From Paenibacillus koleovorans NBRC 103111 (GTDB lineage Bacteria; Bacillota; Bacilli; Paenibacillales; NBRC-103111), in the NCBI RefSeq assembly GCF_004000845.1, contig NZ_BIMA01000005.1, positions 1 through 64,000 of the forward strand: a stretch of DNA of 64,000 nucleotides, given 5' to 3'. Positions within the stretch are counted from its first letter, which is position 1. Every line of letters begins with the position of its first letter. Below the pieces are notes generated by a model. It had not been told where the DNA came from, did not search any database, and saw only the letters and a program-made list of their open reading frames with translations. The position numbers and the translations under genes are program-made. This document shows, piece by piece, positions 59,568-64,000 of this stretch.

Positions 59568-61598
59568 ATGCTTACCTTTTGCTATGACCAGGCACAGCAT
59601 CAAAGCTTGGATGCGCAACTGCTGGATGCTTATGCCAAACAATTGGCGGAACGAAACACGGACGCGCTGATCGTCATGCGGAACGACAAAATCGTCAAGG
59701 AGTGGTATGCCGACGGCTTCGGTCCGGAGCGGCCTCATTACACCGCTTCGCTAGCGAAGACGATTGTGGGAGGATTGGCGCTTGCCGTTGCCGTGACGGA
59801 AGGATATATCAAATTCAATGACCTGGCGTGCACCTATATTACGAGCTGGCAGGACGATCCGCTCAAGTCGAAGATCACGATCCGACAGCTCGCCACGCAT
59901 ACATCCGGACTGGAGGATACTTCGGCGCTGGACACCTTGTCCGGCTGGACCCTTATGTTCTGGCAAAAGGACCCGAGTCCGGACGCATTGGATCCGATCA
60001 CATGCGCTTTGGAAAAAGCGGAGATGCTTCATCTGCCGGGCACCAAGTTCGTGTACAGCAATCCTGGTTTTGCAGCGCTATCGTATGCCATTACGGTCAG
60101 TCTGAAGGATTCGCCCTATCCGACGATTGAAGCCTTGCTGCGGGAAAAAATCATGAAGCCGCTCGGCATTTCCGAGGACGAGTGGAGCATCGGCTACAAG
60201 AAGCCGTTTCATGTTAACGGCTTCGAAGTATACGGAGCGTGGGGCGGTGGCGAATTTACACCTCGCGCCGTGCTGCAGCTGGGGCGGTTGTACATGAACA
60301 AGGGCAAATGGGAAGGCAATACCCTCATCAAGCCCGAGGTGCTGAAGCCGATGATGACGAGCAACGTCCATTCGGTTACGCAGGAAGGGTTTCCCGACAC
60401 GTTCCTGCTCACGCCCAGCATTTGCGGCTTCTCGAACTACTGCACGCTTTTCCCGCGGATTCCGGATTGCTCGTTCTTCGGCGCCGGCGCCGGCCATCAA
60501 GTGATGCTCGTCATCCCGAGCCTGGACATGATCGTCGTGCGCATGGGCAATTGGCTGACCAAGAAGGTCGAGGATACGACGCAGTTCTGGACGGAGATCA
60601 AGGACTACATCTGCGATCCGCTGACCGACATGCTGCGGCACGCAAGTCCGTTCCCACCTAGCGACAAAGTGCGGGGCGTGACGTTCGAGGACGCCTCTGA
60701 CATCCGCTTCACCGGCGAGGACAGCGACAACTGGCCATGCACCTGGGCGCAGGACGGAGACTTGTACACCTCCTACGGCGACGGCTACGGGTTCGTGCCG
60801 AATACGGAGAAAAAGCTGAGCCTGGGTTTCGGTAAAATTATCGGGATGCCGGACGATTACAAATGCGTCAATCTACGTACGGAGACCGGGGAGCGGGAAG
60901 GCGACGGGCCGCATGGCGAGAAGGCTAGCGGCCTGCTTATGGTGGACGGCGTGCTGTATATGCTGGCTCGGAACGCGGGCAACTCCCAGATTGCCTGGTC
61001 GGAAGACAACGGGTTCACTTGGGAATGGGGCTTCAAGTTCGAGACGAGCTTCGGCTGTCCGACGTTCGTGAACTATGGCCAGAACTATGACGGTGCGCCC
61101 GACGATTACGTCTATGTCTATTCGCCGGACGGGACAAGCGCCTACGAGGATTACGACCATATCGTGCTGGCCCGCGTAGACCGGCGCAAGGTCAAGAACA
61201 GAGCCGATTATGAATATTTCAAAGGGTTGGACGATGCGGGAGACCCGTTGTGGACGCCGCATATCGAAGAGAGGGGGGCGGTCTTCACCTTCCTTAAGCA
61301 TTGCCATCGCCTCGAGGCGCTCTACCACAAGGCGACGCAGCGTTATTGGCTCGTACCGGCCTGCAATCATGAGGGCGGCTGGGGCATCTTCGATGCGCCG
61401 ACACCGTATGGTCCATGGACAACCGTCTATTTCACCGAATATTGGGGGCTGGCGAAGACGCATTCGTACCGGTTCCCGACGAAATGGATCAGCGAGGATG
61501 GCGCGAAGCTGCAGCTTATTTTCTCCGGCAGACGGTTCAAGCAAATCGATTATGATGCGATGTGCGTGCGCGCCATGTCACTGGAGCTGATTCCATGA
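59568..61598 (+). CDS. Serine beta-lactamase-like hydrolase fused to a glycosidase-like domain
   Basis: 676 residues, no signal peptide. Residues 1-360 are a class C beta-lactamase/PBP-like hydrolase: S61-L-A-K64, Y161-S-N163 and the third motif G-A-G-H-Q-V near 310. From about residue 365 a second domain begins (G-V-T-F-E-D-A, S-D-N-W-P-C-T-W-A-Q-D-G, Y-T-S-Y-G-D-G). It is similar along its length to the separate protein at 62332, suggesting a DUF4185/sialidase-like propeller. The first half likely cleaves an ester or amide. GACAAGGGGACGG precedes the ATG, and the stop overlaps the next ATG. Confidence 0.85.
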   Translation: MLTFCYDQAQHQSLDAQLLDAYAKQLAERNTDALIVMRNDKIVKEWYADGFGPERPHYTASLAKTIVGGLALAVAVTEGYIKFNDLACTYITSWQDDPLKSKITIRQLATHTSGLEDTSALDTLSGWTLMFWQKDPSPDALDPITCALEKAEMLHLPGTKFVYSNPGFAALSYAITVSLKDSPYPTIEALLREKIMKPLGISEDEWSIGYKKPFHVNGFEVYGAWGGGEFTPRAVLQLGRLYMNKGKWEGNTLIKPEVLKPMMTSNVHSVTQEGFPDTFLLTPSICGFSNYCTLFPRIPDCSFFGAGAGHQVMLVIPSLDMIVVRMGNWLTKKVEDTTQFWTEIKDYICDPLTDMLRHASPFPPSDKVRGVTFEDASDIRFTGEDSDNWPCTWAQDGDLYTSYGDGYGFVPNTEKKLSLGFGKIIGMPDDYKCVNLRTETGEREGDGPHGEKASGLLMVDGVLYMLARNAGNSQIAWSEDNGFTWEWGFKFETSFGCPTFVNYGQNYDGAPDDYVYVYSPDGTSAYEDYDHIVLARVDRRKVKNRADYEYFKGLDDAGDPLWTPHIEERGAVFTFLKHCHRLEALYHKATQRYWLVPACNHEGGWGIFDAPTPYGPWTTVYFTEYWGLAKTHSYRFPTKWISEDGAKLQLIFSGRRFKQIDYDAMCVRAMSLELIP

Positions 61599-62335
61599 CG
61601 AACAAAAAACCGCTGATCGCGGTCACCACAACTAACGATAAAGGCCATACGTTTCTCCACCGCGATTATTCGGACGCCATTCTTCTGGCAGGTGGAATCC
61701 CCTTCGTCATCCCCTCAATGGGAGACGCGGATATTGAGGATGAACTCGTCGAAGCTGCGGACGGGCTGCTGCTCACCGGAGGCGAGGACATCGATCCGAA
61801 CTTGTACGGCGAGGAGCCGGCCCCGGGCTTGGGGACTTTGACGCCGGAACGGGATGCGACGGAAAAACGGCTGCTGGTGAAGTTCATGGCGGCCGACAAG
61901 CCGGTGTTCGCCATCTGCCGCGGCTTGCAGCTGCTGAATGCGGTGGCCGGCGGCACGCTCATCCAAGATATCGAGCGGGCGTTGCCGAACGCGCTGCAGC
62001 ATCGACAGCTCGCGCCACGCGACCACCTTTCGCATCAAGTAGAGGTGGAGGAAGGCACGCTTCTCATGAGCATCGTTCGAGCTTCGCGCGTCCGGGTGAA
62101 TACGTTCCACCACCAGGCGGTCAAGCAGCTCGCGCCGGGCTTCCGCATCAATGCTACGGCTGTCGACGGCATCGTGGAGGGGATCGAAAGCTTGTCGCAG
62201 CGGTTCGTGCTCGGGGTGCAGTGGCATCCGGAAAATCTCGCCCGCACCGACGCCGCGGCGATTCGCCTGTTCGAGGCGTTCGTGCAGGCTTGCAGGTTTA
62301 AGGAATCTATAGGAGCGGGAGGACATTCGCGATGA
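61595..62335 (+). CDS. Class I glutamine-amidotransferase-like hydrolase (PuuD family)
   Basis: 246 residues starting at ATG 61595, which overlaps the previous stop (ATGA). The nucleophile elbow is A-I-C-R-G (Cys108), with G-V-Q-W-H-P-E for His and Glu; L-L-L-T-G-G-E-D-I-D-P near residue 60 is typical of gamma-glutamyl-GABA hydrolases. It probably hydrolyses a gamma-glutamyl amide in the catabolic route of this operon. It is coupled by ATGA to the next gene too. Confidence 0.92.
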   Translation: MTNKKPLIAVTTTNDKGHTFLHRDYSDAILLAGGIPFVIPSMGDADIEDELVEAADGLLLTGGEDIDPNLYGEEPAPGLGTLTPERDATEKRLLVKFMAADKPVFAICRGLQLLNAVAGGTLIQDIERALPNALQHRQLAPRDHLSHQVEVEEGTLLMSIVRASRVRVNTFHHQAVKQLAPGFRINATAVDGIVEGIESLSQRFVLGVQWHPENLARTDAAAIRLFEAFVQACRFKESIGAGGHSR

Positions 62336-63366
62336 GCGAGAACGGAAAGTCGTATCCTCCTTATTCAGCGAGCAAGCTCATCAAGGGAGTTACGTTCGAC
62401 TGGGCGAGTCGGAAGCGATTGGCCCCGGGCAGCGACAACTGGCCGCTGACTTGGGCGGACGACGGCCATCAGTACACGTCGTTCGGCGACGGCGGAGGCT
62501 TCGGCGGCACGAATGAGATCGGCCGCGTCAGCATGGGGGTCGCTCGTATCGAAGGCGATCGCCAGAGCTACCGAGGCTTCAACGTATGGGGCGGCAAGGA
62601 TGCGGAGCAGCCGGCTACGTTTCCCGGCAAGTCTTGGGGAATCATTTGCATCGACGGGATGTTCTACATGTGGCGCAGCGGAGAAGCTTCGGCCGACTGT
62701 TACGAGTCGCAGCGGCTGTATCAGTCGAGCGACCGCGGTGCAACGTGGACGTTCACCGGCGTTGAGTTCGACAACGATTCTTTTACCCGTTCCAGAGGCT
62801 TCTTCGTTCCCACCTTCCTGCAATTCGGGCAAGATTACCAAGGAGCCAGAGACGAATACGTCTACATGTACGCGCCGGAAGTGAAGAGCCTCGTCTGGGA
62901 GCTGCAGGTGCCGGGGGAGATCAACCTGATTCGGGCGCCGAAGGATAAGATTACGTCCAAGCAGCACTATGAGTTTTATGCCGGCGGATCGGACGGCGGA
63001 CCGAAATGGACGAAGGACGGCGATCGCCGCAAGCCGGTGTTCTACGACGCGAACGGGACGATGCGAGTGAATGCGGTGTACAATCCGGGGCTTAAGAAAT
63101 ACATTCTTACGGCACAGCATACCGCCCGCAATTACGGCTGGGGCATTTACGAGGCGAATGAGCCTTGGGGCGCCTGGAGAACGATTTATTACTCGAATGG
63201 CTTCGTCCCGGGCGATTGGGAGTGCCAGAAGGTTTCCTATTTGAGCTTTTCGCCGAAATGGTGGGATAACGACGGTTGGGATTTTGTCCTAGTGTTCTCC
63301 GGCCGCGAATATAACGACGCTTGGAATTCCGTGGAAGGAAGCTTTGTTCTCCATGGGCTGTCCTAG
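62332..63366 (+). CDS. Glycosidase-like propeller protein (DUF4185-like), stand-alone
   Basis: 344 residues, no signal peptide. The N-terminal third (G-V-T-F-D-W-A, S-D-N-W-P-L-T-W-A-D-D-G, Y-T-S-F-G-D-G-G-G-F) and later W-G-I-Y-E-A-N-E-P-W-G-A-W match the C-terminal half of the protein at 59568. Repeated aromatic-Gly-Asp motifs suggest a five-bladed propeller as in glycoside hydrolases. DUF4185 is my best guess by pattern. The start overlaps the previous stop by four bases. Confidence 0.78.
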   Translation: MSENGKSYPPYSASKLIKGVTFDWASRKRLAPGSDNWPLTWADDGHQYTSFGDGGGFGGTNEIGRVSMGVARIEGDRQSYRGFNVWGGKDAEQPATFPGKSWGIICIDGMFYMWRSGEASADCYESQRLYQSSDRGATWTFTGVEFDNDSFTRSRGFFVPTFLQFGQDYQGARDEYVYMYAPEVKSLVWELQVPGEINLIRAPKDKITSKQHYEFYAGGSDGGPKWTKDGDRRKPVFYDANGTMRVNAVYNPGLKKYILTAQHTARNYGWGIYEANEPWGAWRTIYYSNGFVPGDWECQKVSYLSFSPKWWDNDGWDFVLVFSGREYNDAWNSVEGSFVLHGLS

Positions 63367-63382
63367 GTAGGAGTACGCCATC

Positions 63383-64000
63383 ATGAGCTATTTTCTTCAT
63401 ATTTTACTGTCCAACGTGCTCCCTATCGGCATAATGATTTCGGTCGGCTTCCTGATGGGCAAGAAATATTCGATCCATGCCGGTTCCTTGTCCAAGCTGG
63501 TGTTCAACCTGTTTATGCCGATCTTCATGTTCGCCTTGTTACTGGAGGTTTCGATCACTTGGGGACTCGTTTTGAAGGTTGTCCTCTTCAGCCTTTCCTT
63601 CACGGTGCTGTCTGCCATCGCGGCGGAGGTCGTCATCCGGCTGCGGAAGTATAACGCCCCTATGAGGGGAGCGATGCGGAACACGATCCTGTTCTACAAC
63701 AGCGGCAACTATATGATTCCGCTCAACCAGCTGGTGTTCTCCGGAAATCCGGTTACGCTGGCCGTGCAGATCATCGTGTCGGTCATTCAAAACTTGCTGC
63801 CGGGTACGTACGGTATATATAACGCGAACGCGCATAAAGGCAAAATGACGGGTGCGTTCAAAACGATTTTGCTGTATCCGGGCATCTATGCGGTGCTGGC
63901 GGCTGTCGCCATTCGTTTGCTGGACGTGACGATCCCGGAGCCGATTTATTTGCCGCTGGAGTACATCTCGAACGCGACGATCGCGTTGGCCTTGATTACG
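63383..64000 (+). CDS. AEC-family transporter, 5' part (truncated by window end)
   Basis: 206 codons are visible from ATG 63383, with TAGGAG 10 bases upstream. At least five hydrophobic segments are present; I-x-V-G-F-L-M-G, L-S-K-L-V-F-N-L-F-M-P and Y-N-S-G-N-Y-M-I-P are hallmarks of auxin efflux carrier/malonate-permease-like proteins. It may export a product, such as an organic acid, of the operon's pathway. It starts 16 bases after the previous gene. Confidence 0.9.
   Translation, partial: MSYFLHILLSNVLPIGIMISVGFLMGKKYSIHAGSLSKLVFNLFMPIFMFALLLEVSITWGLVLKVVLFSLSFTVLSAIAAEVVIRLRKYNAPMRGAMRNTILFYNSGNYMIPLNQLVFSGNPVTLAVQIIVSVIQNLLPGTYGIYNANAHKGKMTGAFKTILLYPGIYAVLAAVAIRLLDVTIPEPIYLPLEYISNATIALALIT

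Overview
The window looks like a chromosomal segment of a Gram-positive, spore-former-type bacterium of the Paenibacillaceae (Paenibacillus/Cohnella-like). The evidence is a GC-rich Firmicute style with strong AGGAGG-type ribosome sites and frequent TTG starts, an S-layer-homology protein, several CUT1-type sugar ABC systems with LplB/LplC-like permeases, a membrane-bound YesS-type AraC regulator, a T-box upstream of hisS-aspS, a sigma-W-like promoter in front of nfeD-floT, and synteny with Bacillus (hisS-aspS-tcdA-rarA and cymR-iscS-mnmA). I infer the genus from gene content only.

Layout. 1-5.2 kb: C-terminus of an FN3/Pro-Thr/SLH surface protein, a lone solute-binding lipoprotein and a YesS-like regulator. 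5.3-11.3 kb: T-box, hisS, aspS, tcdA, a YciI-like gene, rarA. 11.4-29.3 kb: an accessory block that separates rarA from its usual neighbour cymR. It carries a LysR regulator divergent from a second adenylosuccinate synthetase, a HupE/UreJ protein, an amino-sugar operon (GntR regulator, murQ, ABC permeases and binding protein, BadF-type kinase, SIS protein, TIM-barrel hydrolase-like protein, metallo-beta-lactamase-fold protein) and a large secreted phosphoesterase with a beta-propeller. 29.6-36.5 kb: mnmA (inverted), cymR, iscS-type desulfurase, PRC-barrel protein, zinc-ribbon protein, a degenerate TrpD-like gene, a probable ~400-nt structured RNA, and a YrrI-type permease.

36.5-43.7 kb: split GNAT and nitrilase genes, then a compact cassette of MauE/DoxX-like membrane protein, anchored thioredoxin-like protein, a 47-residue peptide with eight cysteines, and an ABC exporter. 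This is the best candidate in the window for an undescribed system. nfeD-floT follows under a sigma-W-like promoter. 43.8-50.8 kb: ArsR with a leader ORF, AraC divergent from a Gfo/Idh/MocA oxidoreductase, MarR-MFS, divergent response regulator and Hpt genes, and a hydroxyacid dehydrogenase-like gene. 51.0-64.0 kb: a catabolic locus with a CUT1-type ABC transporter, a second Gfo/Idh/MocA protein, Cys-type sulfatase, beta-propeller protein, M14-like peptidase, serine hydrolase fused to a glycosidase-like domain, class I glutamine-amidotransferase-like hydrolase, a stand-alone copy of the glycosidase-like domain, and an AEC transporter cut by the window end.

How it fits together: the amino-sugar operon would import a cell-wall sugar, phosphorylate it and cleave the lactyl ether with MurQ under a NagR/DasR-like repressor whose operator occurs twice. 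CymR, the desulfurase and MnmA link cysteine control to tRNA thiolation. The 51-64 kb locus appears to import and strip a sulfated, peptide- or glutamyl-decorated substrate that I cannot name. No rRNA, tRNA, CRISPR array, insertion sequence or prophage gene was recognised.
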